Source: JACJWR01 sp963842975 | GTDB taxonomy: Bacteria > Actinomycetota > Actinomycetes > S36-B12 > UBA10799 | DNA length: 64,000 bases | NCBI GenBank assembly: GCA_963842975.1 | Contig: CAWJIH010000009.1 | Span: 620,001-684,000, forward strand | Direction: 5' to 3' | In this document: one piece after another, positions 16,499 through 25,568 of the stretch | How the letters are laid out: each line of letters opens with the position of its first letter | How positions within the stretch are numbered: position 1 is the first letter of the stretch | The notes under the pieces: generated by a model | What the model was told of the DNA's origin: nothing | Database searches by the model: none | Seen by the model: the letters and a program-made list of their open reading frames with translations, nothing else | Made by a program: the position numbers and the translations under genes

Positions 16499-17577
16499 CT
16501 ACCTCATTCGACTGGCCGTCCTTGCTGCGAGAGTTGATCGCAGGCGATTCGCTGAGTTCGGAGACCAGCAGGTCGGCGATGGCCCAGATCGTGGCAGGTG
16601 AGGCTTCGTCCGCCCAGATCGCCGGCTTCCTCGTGGCCCTTCGCGCCAAAGGGGAGACTTCGGCCGAGGTGATCGGCCTGGTTGAGGCAATGCTTGAGGC
16701 TGCAGTGCCGCTGGACTACCAAGGGCCCGCGCTGGACATCGTCGGAACTGGGGGCGACGGATCGAACTCGGTCAACATCTCGACGATCTCGGCGCTGGTG
16801 GCGGCTGGCGCGGGTGCCACGGTGATCAAGCACGGCAACCGTGCGGCTTCTTCGGCTTGCGGATCAGCCGACGTGCTTGCCGAGCTCGGTGTGCGCGTCG
16901 ATTTGGGGCCGGAAGGGGTTCTGGCGTGTGTCGACGAGGCCAACATCGGATTTTGTTTCGCTCCGGTGTTTCATCCGGCGATGCGCCATGCCGGCCCAAC
17001 ACGGCGTGAACTCGGCATCGCCACGGTCTTCAACATTCTGGGGCCGCTGGCCAACCCGGCCCAGCCGGCGGCATCCTTGGTCGGAGTCGCCGATGCAGCG
17101 ATGGCGCCGCTGATGGCGCAGGTTTTTGCCGACCGGGAACTGAACGCAATGGTGGTTCGCGGGGCTGACGGGCTCGACGAGGTGACGGTTAGTGGTGATT
17201 CGTCGGTGTGGGATGTGACCGACGGCGACGTTCGGACCACTCGGGTCGATCCGTTGGGCGCAGGGGTGACTCGCTACGACGTCAAACTGCTTGCCGGTGG
17301 CGACGCTGCCCGCAACGCCCAGTTGCTGCGGGAGGTACTCGACTCCTCGCAGGAGGGCGCACTGGCTGCGATCCGTTCGGCTGTGCTACTCAACGCTGGT
17401 CTGGCGTTGGTGGTGTGGGATGCCGCGGTCGGCGAGGGCCGATTCGGCGCGGTCACCGATCCGGCGATCTCCCGACTCGGCCGAGCGGTGCCGGTGGCAG
17501 CCGAGTCGATCGATTCAGGCCGAGCGCGCGACGTGCTGCGGCGCTGGGTGGAGGTCTCCGCCGCGCACGCCGGCTGA
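16495..17577 (+). CDS. trpD: Anthranilate phosphoribosyltransferase
   Basis: Second step of tryptophan synthesis: transfers phosphoribose from PRPP to anthranilate. The 360-residue protein carries the PRPP-binding motif VGTGGDGSNSVNISTISA, KHGNRAASSACGSADVLAELGV and the downstream HPAMRHAGPTRRELGIATVFNILGPL signature. The ATG at 16495 overlaps the stop of the receiver-like gene; longer frames upstream overlap that gene and are not likely. No other trp gene is present. The last 63 nt overlap the convergent nuclease gene. Confidence 0.95.
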   Translation: MTTSFDWPSLLRELIAGDSLSSETSRSAMAQIVAGEASSAQIAGFLVALRAKGETSAEVIGLVEAMLEAAVPLDYQGPALDIVGTGGDGSNSVNISTISALVAAGAGATVIKHGNRAASSACGSADVLAELGVRVDLGPEGVLACVDEANIGFCFAPVFHPAMRHAGPTRRELGIATVFNILGPLANPAQPAASLVGVADAAMAPLMAQVFADRELNAMVVRGADGLDEVTVSGDSSVWDVTDGDVRTTRVDPLGAGVTRYDVKLLAGGDAARNAQLLREVLDSSQEGALAAIRSAVLLNAGLALVVWDAAVGEGRFGAVTDPAISRLGRAVPVAAESIDSGRARDVLRRWVEVSAAHAG

Positions 17578-19323
17578 GCGCATCACCAGACGGTGACGAT
17601 CCCGCGCGGCCGAGCCAAGCGGTAGTGACCACGGCTGATCGATCGAAATCAGTCGCACCCCGGGCGCGGTCAGCCAGGTAAGGATCATGTCGGCTTCTTC
17701 GGGTAACCCCGCAGTCCCAGGCCCACTCGGCGCAGCGACGTGCTCGGCGGTGGCCAACAACGACTCCAAGACTGCCGGCGGGTCCCCGTTTGGTGGGCAG
17801 ACGGCTGCGCCAGCCAGCCGGCCATAGCGGATCAGATGGAGCTGCCATCCACCGTCGACAGGTTCGGCAGCAACCACCTGACCGGAGTCGGCGAGCGCTT
17901 GCCGCTGGGTGCTGCGGTCCAGCACCCGCAGAAAGGTTTCGAGTCGTCGCAGCCAGACTGCTGCTTCTTCGTAGCGTTGGTCGCGGCTCAAGTCGGCGAT
18001 CTTGTCGAGGACTGCGTCCGTGGCTGAGCTGCTGTTGTTGGTGAGGATGAGCCGGGCCTGTGCCGCCGCGGTTTGATACGCGTCGACGGCTGCCCCGCCG
18101 GTGCACGGGGCGGCACATCTGCCGAGCTCGTGGAGTCCGCAGGGTGTTCGTCGAGAGCCGCCAGTGATCCGCTCGGTGCAGGTGCGCAAGGACGAGGCCA
18201 GTTGCATGACCTCGCCAATGTCGTCAGCGGTTCGACGGCTCATCGGGCCGAGGTAGGCCGCCCCATCTGCTCGATCATCCTTGGGGGTGCGCACCAGGCT
18301 CAGTCGTGGGGCGGGTTCGACGGTGAGTTTGAGCCAACGGCCGCGCTCGGGAAATCGAGAGCGGCGGTTATAGCGGGGTTTGCGCTCGGCGATGAGGCGG
18401 AGTTCTCGGACCGACGCCTCCAGCGGGGTCGCACATACGATGGGTGTCACCGAATCGGCAAGGGCCACCATTTCGGCCATCCGGGTGCGCTTTTCGCTGG
18501 CCGTGAAGTAGTTGCGCACCCGGGTGCGGATGCTGGTGGACTTGCCGACGTATAGCGACTCTCCACGTTCGTCGGCGAACACATAGACCCCCGGGGCGTC
18601 GGGGAGGTCGTCGGCCAGAGTGCGTTTGCGGCGTTGGGCATCGGTGACCCGACCCGAATAGTTCAGGACCTCCTCCAGGGTGTCCACTCCGAGGCTACCC
18701 ACCCTTTCGAGCAGTCCATGAAGTACATCGACAGTTGCCCGGGCGTCGTCAAGGGCTCGGTGGGTGGGCCGCGTGGAGGTGCGGAAGAACTGGGCCAGGG
18801 TGGCGAGTTTGTGGTTGGGGACCTCGCCGCGCTGCAGCACGGCACGGGAGAATCTAGCGGTGTCGACCACTGCGCGTGGGGCGAATTGATAGCCCAACGA
18901 GTCCGCTGCGTGGTGCAGAAATCCCATGTCGAAGGGTGCGTTATGGGCGACCATGACGCAGCCGTGGGAGAACTCCAGGAAGGCGGGCAGCGCGGAGTCG
19001 AGACGGGGTGCGCTGGCGACGGTCGCGTCGGAGATGCCTGTGAGCACTGCGATGTAGGCAGGGATCGGGGTGCCAGGGTTCACGAGCGTGGCAAACTCGC
19101 CGACGATTTGCCCGCCGACAACTTTGACCGCGCCAATTTCTGTGATGCCATCCGAGGCGGGCGACCCGCCGGTGGTTTCGAGGTCAACGATGCAGAACTC
19201 CACCGCGCTCAGAGGAGTGCCGATGTCGTCGATGCTGATCTGGTGGGAGATCTGCTTGGAGATCTGGTTGGAGATCTGGTGCGCCGCCATGGGTTTCACG
19301 CTAGGCGACACCTCCGACATCAT
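17515..19323 (-). CDS. DEDDh 3'-5' exonuclease fused to GIY-YIG/UvrC-like endonuclease
   Basis: A two-domain nuclease of up to 602 residues, like mycobacterial Rv2191. The N-terminal DnaQ/epsilon-like exonuclease has its acidic residues in CIVDLETTGG, HNAPFDMGFL and THRALDDARAT. A GIY-YIG domain follows (PDAPGVYVFADERG...LYVGKS), then a UvrC-like region. A role in DNA repair or degradation is inferred. The start is uncertain: ATGs at 19323, 19320 and 19290 and a GTG at 19299 are in frame, and the GGAGG at about 19314 favours the GTG at 19299. The N-terminus holds a repeated Gln-Ile-Ser motif from a 12-nt tandem repeat. Confidence 0.85.
   Translation of the reverse strand: MMSEVSPSVKPMAAHQISNQISKQISHQISIDDIGTPLSAVEFCIVDLETTGGSPASDGITEIGAVKVVGGQIVGEFATLVNPGTPIPAYIAVLTGISDATVASAPRLDSALPAFLEFSHGCVMVAHNAPFDMGFLHHAADSLGYQFAPRAVVDTARFSRAVLQRGEVPNHKLATLAQFFRTSTRPTHRALDDARATVDVLHGLLERVGSLGVDTLEEVLNYSGRVTDAQRRKRTLADDLPDAPGVYVFADERGESLYVGKSTSIRTRVRNYFTASEKRTRMAEMVALADSVTPIVCATPLEASVRELRLIAERKPRYNRRSRFPERGRWLKLTVEPAPRLSLVRTPKDDRADGAAYLGPMSRRTADDIGEVMQLASSLRTCTERITGGSRRTPCGLHELGRCAAPCTGGAAVDAYQTAAAQARLILTNNSSSATDAVLDKIADLSRDQRYEEAAVWLRRLETFLRVLDRSTQRQALADSGQVVAAEPVDGGWQLHLIRYGRLAGAAVCPPNGDPPAVLESLLATAEHVAAPSGPGTAGLPEEADMILTWLTAPGVRLISIDQPWSLPLGSAARDRHRLVMRSAGVRGGDLHPAPQHVARSA
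19236..19283. repeat. 12-nt tandem repeat in the nuclease N-terminus
   Basis: Four copies of a 12-nt unit close to GAGATCTGGTTG lie in tandem and encode, on the minus strand, the peptide HQISNQISKQISHQIS ahead of the DEDDh exonuclease domain. The unit length keeps the frame, so copy number could vary without breaking the gene. Confidence 0.85.
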
Positions 19324-19475
19324 CTGGATGCGCGCGCGGACGTGCTGAACGGACTTGGTCGAGCGGGGTCACACGCGTGCCTGACCGGGCCTGGTTAGGC
19401 TGGGTAGGCGTCGCCGCTGCTGCGAGAAGTGGGCGACGACGCGACCACACGATGACATGAGAGGTCGAGGACGCA

Positions 19476-19736
19476 ATGGCAATTTCACTTCCTGGTGAAA
19501 CGACGCGGTGGCGGTGTGCGGGGTGCGGCAACCTCACCCGATTCGACGTTGTGCGCAGTCGCCGGACCAGCGAGTACTGGCATTTCGACCTGGGCGGTGA
19601 TGTCGAGGTCGAGTCTTCGGAGTTGCTGCGCGAAGTAATCGAACAAGTCGTTTGCCGCTGGTGCGGTGCCGACGATGCCATCGAACTGGTGGCGCGCCCG
19701 GATGCGGGTGGCCCGTCGGAGGAACCTGTCCGGTGA
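19476..19736 (+). CDS. Small zinc-ribbon protein of unknown function
   Basis: An 86-residue protein with two CxxC pairs (WRCAGCGNLTRFDV near residue 13 and VVCRWCGADDAIEL near 60), suggesting one zinc ribbon around a short alpha/beta core. I have seen similar proteins in other actinobacteria but know of no assigned function. The ATG at 19476 is preceded by GAGG. Its stop overlaps the GTG start of the CoA-transferase gene (GTGA), so they form one unit. Confidence 0.65.
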   Translation: MAISLPGETTRWRCAGCGNLTRFDVVRSRRTSEYWHFDLGGDVEVESSELLREVIEQVVCRWCGADDAIELVARPDAGGPSEEPVR

Positions 19737-20931
19737 CCCCTCACCTGGCAGCCGCCAGACCCAGCCTGGCCGACGTCACCGTGCTCGATCTCACGCGGTT
19801 GCTGCCAGGCAACTACGCCACGTTGCTACTCCACGGGCTCGGAGCCCGGGTGATCAAGATCGAAGAGTTGACGGGGGATGGCACCCGCGCCGCCCCGCCG
19901 TTTGCCGAATCCGGTGAATCAGGACCCAACGTGGTGCTCAACCGCGGCAAGGCCTCGGTCGCTGTGAACCTGAAAGACCGAGCGTGGCGTTGACCTCCTG
20001 CTGGCGTTGGTAGCGAAGTCCGACGTGCTGCTTGATTCGTTTCGACCCGGTGTGCTGGAGCGGCTTGGCCTCGGCGAAGAAGCGCTGGCCGCGGCCAACC
20101 CCACCCTGGTCCACGTGAGTCTGACCGCCTACGGCGATGGTGGACCGTACCGGGTGCTGCCCTCGCACGATCTCAACGTGCAGGCCCTTACCGGACTGGT
20201 GGGGCTCAGCGTTGACGACTCCGGTCGGCCTGCCATGCCGGCAGTGCAGTCGGCGGATCTAGCCACCGGAATGCAGGCCGCCTTGGCCGTGCTCGCCGGT
20301 TTGCGAGCGGTTGCGCTGGACGGCCAGGGGTATCGGGCAGATGTGTCGATGGCCGACTCGGCGCTGTCGCTGACCACCTTGGCGGCCGGGCATCTGGCTG
20401 CTGGGAGTGGGACGCTGCCCCGACAACGGGACATGCTCACAGGCGCTTTGGCCTGCTACGGCGTCTACGAGTGCGCTGACGGTCGCTGGTTGGCGGTCGG
20501 GGGACTGGAACCGAAGTTCTTCGGCCGGATGTGCAGCCTGCATGGGTGTGCCCGAATTCGCCGCCCGGCAGTATGACCTGTCTCAGCAAGAGGAACTGCG
20601 GGCGGATTTGGCCGCTGTGTTCGCAGCCGAGCCGAGGGCGCATTGGCTGGACCTGCTGCTGGCGGAGGACACCTGCGTGACGCCGGTGAACGACTTGGCC
20701 GAGGCCTTTTCGGATCCCAATGTGACTGCACGGGAGGTGGTGGTGACCGCCAGCCGAGCAGACGGCGGCCCCGCCCCTGTGGTGCGCGCTGTGCCCTGGT
20801 TGCCGGAGGTTCCGGGCAGCAGGGCGGCAGCACTCGGAGCTGATGCGCTCGCCGTGCTCAGTTGGCTGGGAGTTTCTCCGGAAGAAGTTGCTGACCTGCA
20901 AGAACATGGTGTTGTCGGAGGTGTCTCCTAG
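19733..20931 (+). pseudogene. CaiB/BaiF family CoA transferase with two frameshifts
   Basis: A class III CoA transferase/alpha-methylacyl-CoA racemase-like sequence of about 400 codons, readable only across three frames. The first part (VTVLDLTRLLPGNYATLLL...ARVIKIEE...NLKDRA) ends near 19990. The second (GVDLLLALVAKSDVLLDSFRPGVLERLGLG to LAVGGLEPKFF) runs to about 20540. The third (GVPEFAARQYDLSQQEE...) runs to 20931. Each break fits a single inserted base: a T near 19989 and an extra G in the GGG near 20543. Outside these points the sequence is well conserved, including the region around the catalytic aspartate (SHDLNVQALTG). It is either a recent pseudogene or has two base errors. Confidence 0.8.
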
Positions 20932-21019
20932 CGTCTGACGCGTCTTGGATCTGCGGTTGCCACCGAACTGTTCAGCAGGTGGCAGCGGCAGCGTCACATG
21001 GTCAGGCAGAGGAGGCATC

Positions 21020-21310
21020 ATGAGTCGCTCGCAGCAAGCGGAGCACCGATTCAACGAAATCTGGGCTGGTGAGGCGCCATCCGCGCCACCGGAGGCGGTC
21101 ACCACGTCGGCAGTTGACCCGCCGGCGGGGCCCATGCACATCGACTGTGGCGACTGCACGATGCGAAACATCGCCTGTGATGACTGCGTGGTGTCGGTGC
21201 TGCTTGGGGGTCCACCAGTGGATTGGGAGGACGAAGAGCAGCGCGCCATCGGAGTGTTGGCGGAGTCTGGGCTGGTTCCGCCGCTGCGCCTCGTGCGCGG
21301 CGGAGGCTAG
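21020..21310 (+). CDS. Small conserved cysteine-containing actinobacterial protein
   Basis: A 96-residue cytoplasmic protein with a CGDCTMRNIACDDCVV motif and an acidic stretch followed by a short C-terminal helix (AIGVLAESGLVPPLRLV). The four cysteines suggest a metal site. I know similar small proteins next to NlpC/P60 genes in other actinobacteria but no function. The ATG at 21020 has an AGGAGG ribosome-binding site; the longer frame upstream lacks one. Confidence 0.65.
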   Translation: MSRSQQAEHRFNEIWAGEAPSAPPEAVTTSAVDPPAGPMHIDCGDCTMRNIACDDCVVSVLLGGPPVDWEDEEQRAIGVLAESGLVPPLRLVRGGG

Positions 21311-21407
21311 CAAAGTTGGGCGCCGTCCACAGTTCCAGTCGGTATCGACGGCGTCCACGCGTCAGCACGGGTTAGGCTGGGGCAACCCGTGTGGAAAGGG
21401 GGCTCTG

Positions 21408-22562
21408 GTGACCGGACGTCATAGTGACCCGAACCGACAAGGCATGCGAGCGGCGGGTGTCATTCTGACGGCGGGCATGTTGCTCGGTGGGGTGGCACCG
21501 ATCGTGCATGCTGATCCAGTCACCATCTCCGAGGTGCGCGAGCAGTTGGCCGAACTCGAAAGAGCCAGCAGTGCTGCCGCGGAACGGGTCAATGGCGCCA
21601 AAGCCGTCCTCGCACGGTCTCAGGAGCGGCTGTCGCTGTTCAGTCGGCAGGTCACCGCCTCCCGGATTGAATTGGAACGTCAGCAGCGGACGCTGGAACA
21701 GATGGCCCGCCAACTCTATGTGGACGGGGTCAGCGGGAACGCAGTCCTGTCCTTCTCTCTGGACGATCCCAACCGGTTCCTCGAAGACCTCGACCGGCTC
21801 GCAGCGACTTCGTCGAATCAGTCTGCTGTGGTGACCAAAGCCCGCAGCCAAGCGCTTTCGCTGAAGTCCGCATCTGACGCGCTCGAGCGCGAGCAGCAAC
21901 GACTCAGTTCCGCCACCGAACAACTTGGGCAGTTGCAGGCCGAAGCGGCCGCGCGGGTCGCCGAGGCAAAGACGCTGCTGGAGTCGCTGGAAGAACAGGA
22001 ACGTGAACGGCTTCTGGCCGAAGCGCTGGCGGAGCAGGAGCGGGTCCGGGCGGAAGCTGCCGCCCTGCTGGCAGCCCGGGAGGAAGCGGCCCGGCAGGCC
22101 AACGCTGCTTCCCCGGGGCCTTCCGTCGCCCTGAATCCCGGGGCCACCGGCCCCCTCACACGTCTCCCCGAGCCGCTCACGTCACCTCCGGCGAATCGGG
22201 CCGAAGCCGTTGATCGGGCCGTGAACTTCGCCTTGGCCAAAGTCGGCGGTCGCTACATCTGGGGTGCCAGCGGCCCAGATGCCTACGACTGCAGCGGACT
22301 CACGCAGGCAGCTTGGGCACAGGCTGGTGTCGCTCTGACGCACTACTCCGGCACGCAATACACCGAGACGCTGCCGGTGCGCTTCAGTGACCTGCAAGCC
22401 GGGGACCTGCTGTATTTCTACTCGATTCACCAACACGTCGGCATCTACGTCGGCAACGGGCAGTTCGTGCACGCAGCCAATCCGACCGACGGTATTCGGC
22501 TCGACTCGCTGACCGGCTATTACACGGACAACCTGGTGGCCGCCTCGCGGCCGGCTGCGTGA
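21408..22562 (+). CDS. Secreted NlpC/P60 peptidoglycan hydrolase with coiled coil (RipA-like)
   Basis: Cleaves stem peptides of peptidoglycan (D-Glu to mDAP), usually at the septum. From the GTG at 21408, after AAAGGGGG, it has 384 residues. A signal peptide is followed by cleavage near APIVHADP, a long coiled coil of PcsB/RipA type (about 45-225), a Pro-rich linker, and a C-terminal NlpC/P60 domain (about 260-384). Catalytic residues are the cysteine in AYDCSGLTQ and histidines in QHVGIYVG and FVHAANP. The TTAGGCT at 21373 could be a -10 box. The mycobacterial counterpart by position is Rv2190c. Confidence 0.9.
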   Translation: MTGRHSDPNRQGMRAAGVILTAGMLLGGVAPIVHADPVTISEVREQLAELERASSAAAERVNGAKAVLARSQERLSLFSRQVTASRIELERQQRTLEQMARQLYVDGVSGNAVLSFSLDDPNRFLEDLDRLAATSSNQSAVVTKARSQALSLKSASDALEREQQRLSSATEQLGQLQAEAAARVAEAKTLLESLEEQERERLLAEALAEQERVRAEAAALLAAREEAARQANAASPGPSVALNPGATGPLTRLPEPLTSPPANRAEAVDRAVNFALAKVGGRYIWGASGPDAYDCSGLTQAAWAQAGVALTHYSGTQYTETLPVRFSDLQAGDLLYFYSIHQHVGIYVGNGQFVHAANPTDGIRLDSLTGYYTDNLVAASRPAA

Positions 22563-22575
22563 CGGGTCGAGTCGC

Positions 22576-23754
22576 GTGAGTAGCCCCCGCGACGGCGCAC
22601 GCACGCTTGTCGTCACCAACGATTTCCCTCCAAGGGCCGGTGGAATTCAGGCATTTGTGCAGGGTCTGGTCACACGCCAGCCAGCCGAGTCGATCACTGT
22701 CTATGCGCCGAAGTGGCGGGGCGCGGACGAGTTTGATGCAGCGCAGCCGTTTGAAGTGATTCGGCACCCAACGTCGCTCATGCTGCCTGAGCCCATGGTG
22801 ATCTCTCGCGCCGCGGAGTTGGTCCGCAGCCGGGGTGCCACCAGAGTGCTGTTCGGCGCTGCTGCTCCGCTTGGACTTATGGCGCCATCGCTGCGAAAGG
22901 CCGGGGCCGAGCAGATCGTTGCCCTCACCCACGGCCACGAGGCCGGGTGGGCGATGCTCCCAGGCGCACGCCAAGCCTTGGGTCGGATCGGCAATGTGGT
23001 GGATACGGTCACATATCTGGGGGAGTACACCCGCAGTCGGATCGCTCGGGCCATGTCGGGCGCGGCGCAAGCAAGGATGCGCCGGTTGGTGCCAGGGGTT
23101 GACGACGAAGCATTCCACCCTCGGAACGCACCCGATGGCCAAGCGGTGAGGGAGGCGTACGGGCTGGGCGACCGGCCAGTGGTGGTCTGCGTTTCCAGGC
23201 TGATGCCACGCAAAGGTCAGGACACCCTCATTGAAGCGATGCCGCTGATTCGACGCAAGATTCCGGACGCGGCCCTGCTGATCGTGGGTGGGGGGCCATA
23301 CCGGCCGAAGTTGGAGAAGCTCGTGGCCGACAACCAACTCGATGGGCGGGTGTTCCTCACCGGGACAGTTCCCTGGTCGGAGTTGCCCGCACACTTCGCA
23401 GCCGGGGACGTCTTTGCGATGCCGTGCCGCACGCGTAACCGTGGACTGGACGTTGAGGGATTGGGAATCGTCTACCTAGAAGCTAGCGCGACGGGGCTGC
23501 CGGTGGTCGCTGGAGATTCCGGCGGCGCGCCGGATGCTGTGCTGCAAGGAGAAACCGGCTACGTCGTGCGGGGCGGCGATCCGGACGCCGTCGCCAGACG
23601 CATCATTGAATTGCTGGCCGATCCGGAACGTGCGCGGGCCATGGGAGACCGAGGTAGGCAGTGGATCGAGGACACGTGGCGTTGGGAGATCATCTCTGAC
23701 CGCTTGTCAGACCTTCTCGCCGGTGTTGATCCGGATTCGGGCAGCCACGGCTGA
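22576..23754 (+). CDS. pimB: GDP-mannose-dependent alpha-(1-6)-phosphatidylinositol mannosyltransferase PimB'
   Basis: GT4 family glycosyltransferase that adds the second mannose to phosphatidylinositol monomannoside on the cytoplasmic face of the membrane. The 392-residue protein has a GT-B fold: the N-terminal motif VTNDFPPRAGGIQAF, the nucleotide-sugar site SRLMPRKGQDTLIEAMP, and the EX7E motif in EGLGIVYLEASATGLPVV. The GTG at 22576 follows the hydrolase stop by 13 nt, an order shared with the Rv2190c-Rv2188c region. The 3' end overlaps the convergent GT87 gene by 48 nt. Confidence 0.88.
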   Translation: MSSPRDGARTLVVTNDFPPRAGGIQAFVQGLVTRQPAESITVYAPKWRGADEFDAAQPFEVIRHPTSLMLPEPMVISRAAELVRSRGATRVLFGAAAPLGLMAPSLRKAGAEQIVALTHGHEAGWAMLPGARQALGRIGNVVDTVTYLGEYTRSRIARAMSGAAQARMRRLVPGVDDEAFHPRNAPDGQAVREAYGLGDRPVVVCVSRLMPRKGQDTLIEAMPLIRRKIPDAALLIVGGGPYRPKLEKLVADNQLDGRVFLTGTVPWSELPAHFAAGDVFAMPCRTRNRGLDVEGLGIVYLEASATGLPVVAGDSGGAPDAVLQGETGYVVRGGDPDAVARRIIELLADPERARAMGDRGRQWIEDTWRWEIISDRLSDLLAGVDPDSGSHG

Positions 23755-24912
23755 ACCCTGGCCTCGCGCAACAGACCGAAGCGCCAACACGGTTGCGAGC
23801 ACGATCAGAACGATTCGCACGACTTGCAGTGCGGTGGCCAGTGGCGCTCCACCGAGCAGTTCGGTGTACAACGGCGGAAAAATCACTTGCGTGAGAGCAG
23901 CCGCAACGCAGATCAGCACCACCGGGACGCGCATCGCGGAGCCGTAGGTCGCCAGGCAGGCAGCAGCAATCCCCACCAGCCAGATCGAATACTGCGGTGA
24001 GAACACCCGGCTTGCCACCACCGACACCAGGACCGCCGTCAGCGCAACATCCGGGCCTGGAATCAGATCGAGGCGTCCGCGCAGACGTAGGAAGCCGAGC
24101 CAACCAAGCACCAGGAGCCCCGCAATTGTGGCGATCGTGCCTGCAACGCCGGCTCCGGCCACATCGAGTTCCATGGCGCCGTATCTGAAAGTCACGTCGA
24201 CATCCAGCCCAAATGCCTTGCCCACAACGAACGGCAAAGCCGCCACACTCTCAACTTGTAGTCCACGTTTAGCCTGGCCATCTAGGAAGGTCAGTGACTG
24301 TGAACCGAACCACCACCACATCAGCGCAGTGGTGACAACCACGGCTATGGCGAACGCCGAGAGCCCCACTGCTAGTTGGCCGCGGCGCAAGGCAGCAATT
24401 GCCAGCAGGGGCCACACTTTGAGCGCCGCAGCTAGACCCATCAGAGCACCGGATGCCCTCGGGTGCGCCGCGACCACCAGAAGCGCGATCACCACGGCAG
24501 CAGTGGGAAACACGTCGAATCGGGTGAGGAACACCGGTCCCACGATGGCCGCGGCTCCGGCCCACAGCCAGGCGCCGGCGAACCGATGTCTGCGGTGCGC
24601 CACGATCAGCAGGGCCAGCAACGTGAGGGCATCGGCCAGGAGCGCGCCGGACATGAACCCGGCGTCGTAGCGGGGAGCGGCCCGACTCACGAGGAACAGC
24701 GGCGCGGCCAGTGGCGGGTATTGCCAGATCGGGTCGCCGAGCGGGAACTCGCCGTCGGCCAGGGTGCCCGACCAGATCTCATAGCGAGTGACATCAGTCA
24801 TCACAAGATGCCCATCCGGGTACGAGGTGACGCCGAATGGGATCAGGAAGGCCGCAATCCTGGTGCCGACGAAGAGGGCCAGGATTCCCAGGATGCTGGT
24901 GCGGGGGCTCAC
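23707..24912 (-). CDS. GT87/GT-C polyprenol-phosphate mannosyltransferase
   Basis: A membrane glycosyltransferase of 401 residues with about ten spans. The first extracytoplasmic loop holds an acidic motif (DVTRYEIW after PDGHLVM) and a WQYPPLAAPLFL segment typical of DUF2029/GT87 enzymes, which use decaprenyl-phosphomannose. It contains RFDVFPTAAVVIALL and GALMGLAAALKVWPLL. By context it matches Rv2181, an alpha-1,2-mannosyltransferase of lipomannan and PIM branching; the exact acceptor is inferred. It lies 11 nt downstream of the response regulator on the same strand and is convergent with pimB. Confidence 0.78.
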   Translation of the reverse strand: MSPRTSILGILALFVGTRIAAFLIPFGVTSYPDGHLVMTDVTRYEIWSGTLADGEFPLGDPIWQYPPLAAPLFLVSRAAPRYDAGFMSGALLADALTLLALLIVAHRRHRFAGAWLWAGAAAIVGPVFLTRFDVFPTAAVVIALLVVAAHPRASGALMGLAAALKVWPLLAIAALRRGQLAVGLSAFAIAVVVTTALMWWWFGSQSLTFLDGQAKRGLQVESVAALPFVVGKAFGLDVDVTFRYGAMELDVAGAGVAGTIATIAGLLVLGWLGFLRLRGRLDLIPGPDVALTAVLVSVVASRVFSPQYSIWLVGIAAACLATYGSAMRVPVVLICVAAALTQVIFPPLYTELLGGAPLATALQVVRIVLIVLATVLALRSVARGQGSAVAARIRINTGEKV

Positions 24913-24923
24913 AGCTGTGATGG

Positions 24924-25568
24924 CTAGATGGGTGGCTCGGTGTGGTCCTTGAGCAGCCCCAGGCGCAGCGCGGTCATCAGGGCTTGCGCCCGGTTGGCTG
25001 CACCGAGTTTGTCGTAAAGCTTGGATATGTGGGTCTTCGTGGTGGAGTCGGAGATGTACAGCTGGCGGGAAATCTGGGCTACGGATAAGCCGTCGGCAAG
25101 CAGCCCCAGTACTTCTGCTTCCCTCGGGCTCAGGTGCGGGCCCTGCGGGCTGAGTCGCCGGCGCATGGCCTCGGCGAGGTCTTTGGCGCTGAATGATCCG
25201 GGCATCGAAGCTGCATGGCGGGCGGCCGAAACGACGTCATCGGAAGGTGCATTCTTCGGCACGAACGCCGAAGCACCAGCCTCCAGGGCCTCAAACAGTT
25301 GTTCGTCGCCGGCGTACATCGTCAGAATCACGATGCCGATCTCTGGGTGCGTCTTGCGGATCTTGCGGGCGGCGTCGATTCCGGAGCCGTCAGGCAGTCG
25401 CACGTCGAGAATCACCACTTGCGGGGAGAGCCGTTCGACCTGCCGCACAGCGTCGGCCACGGTCGCTGCTTCGCCGATCACTTCGAAGTCTTTTTGCCGT
25501 TCAAAGGCGCGGCGAAGACCCTGTCGGATGATCTCGTGGTCGTCGATCAGCAGGACTGTGGTCTTCAC
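24924..25568 (-). CDS. NarL/LuxR-family response regulator
   Basis: A 214-residue two-component regulator. The receiver domain (1-120) has the acidic pocket in LLIDDHE, phospho-acceptor Asp55 in VILDVRLPDGSG and the conserved lysine in VPKNAPSD. The C-terminal LuxR helix-turn-helix (about 147-208) reads LSPREAEVLGLLADGLSVAQISRQL. It overlaps the histidine kinase gene by ATGA, so they form a cognate pair. Targets are unknown; the adjacent GT87 gene may be in the same transcript. Confidence 0.9.
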   Translation of the reverse strand: MKTTVLLIDDHEIIRQGLRRAFERQKDFEVIGEAATVADAVRQVERLSPQVVILDVRLPDGSGIDAARKIRKTHPEIGIVILTMYAGDEQLFEALEAGASAFVPKNAPSDDVVSAARHAASMPGSFSAKDLAEAMRRRLSPQGPHLSPREAEVLGLLADGLSVAQISRQLYISDSTTKTHISKLYDKLGAANRAQALMTALRLGLLKDHTEPPI

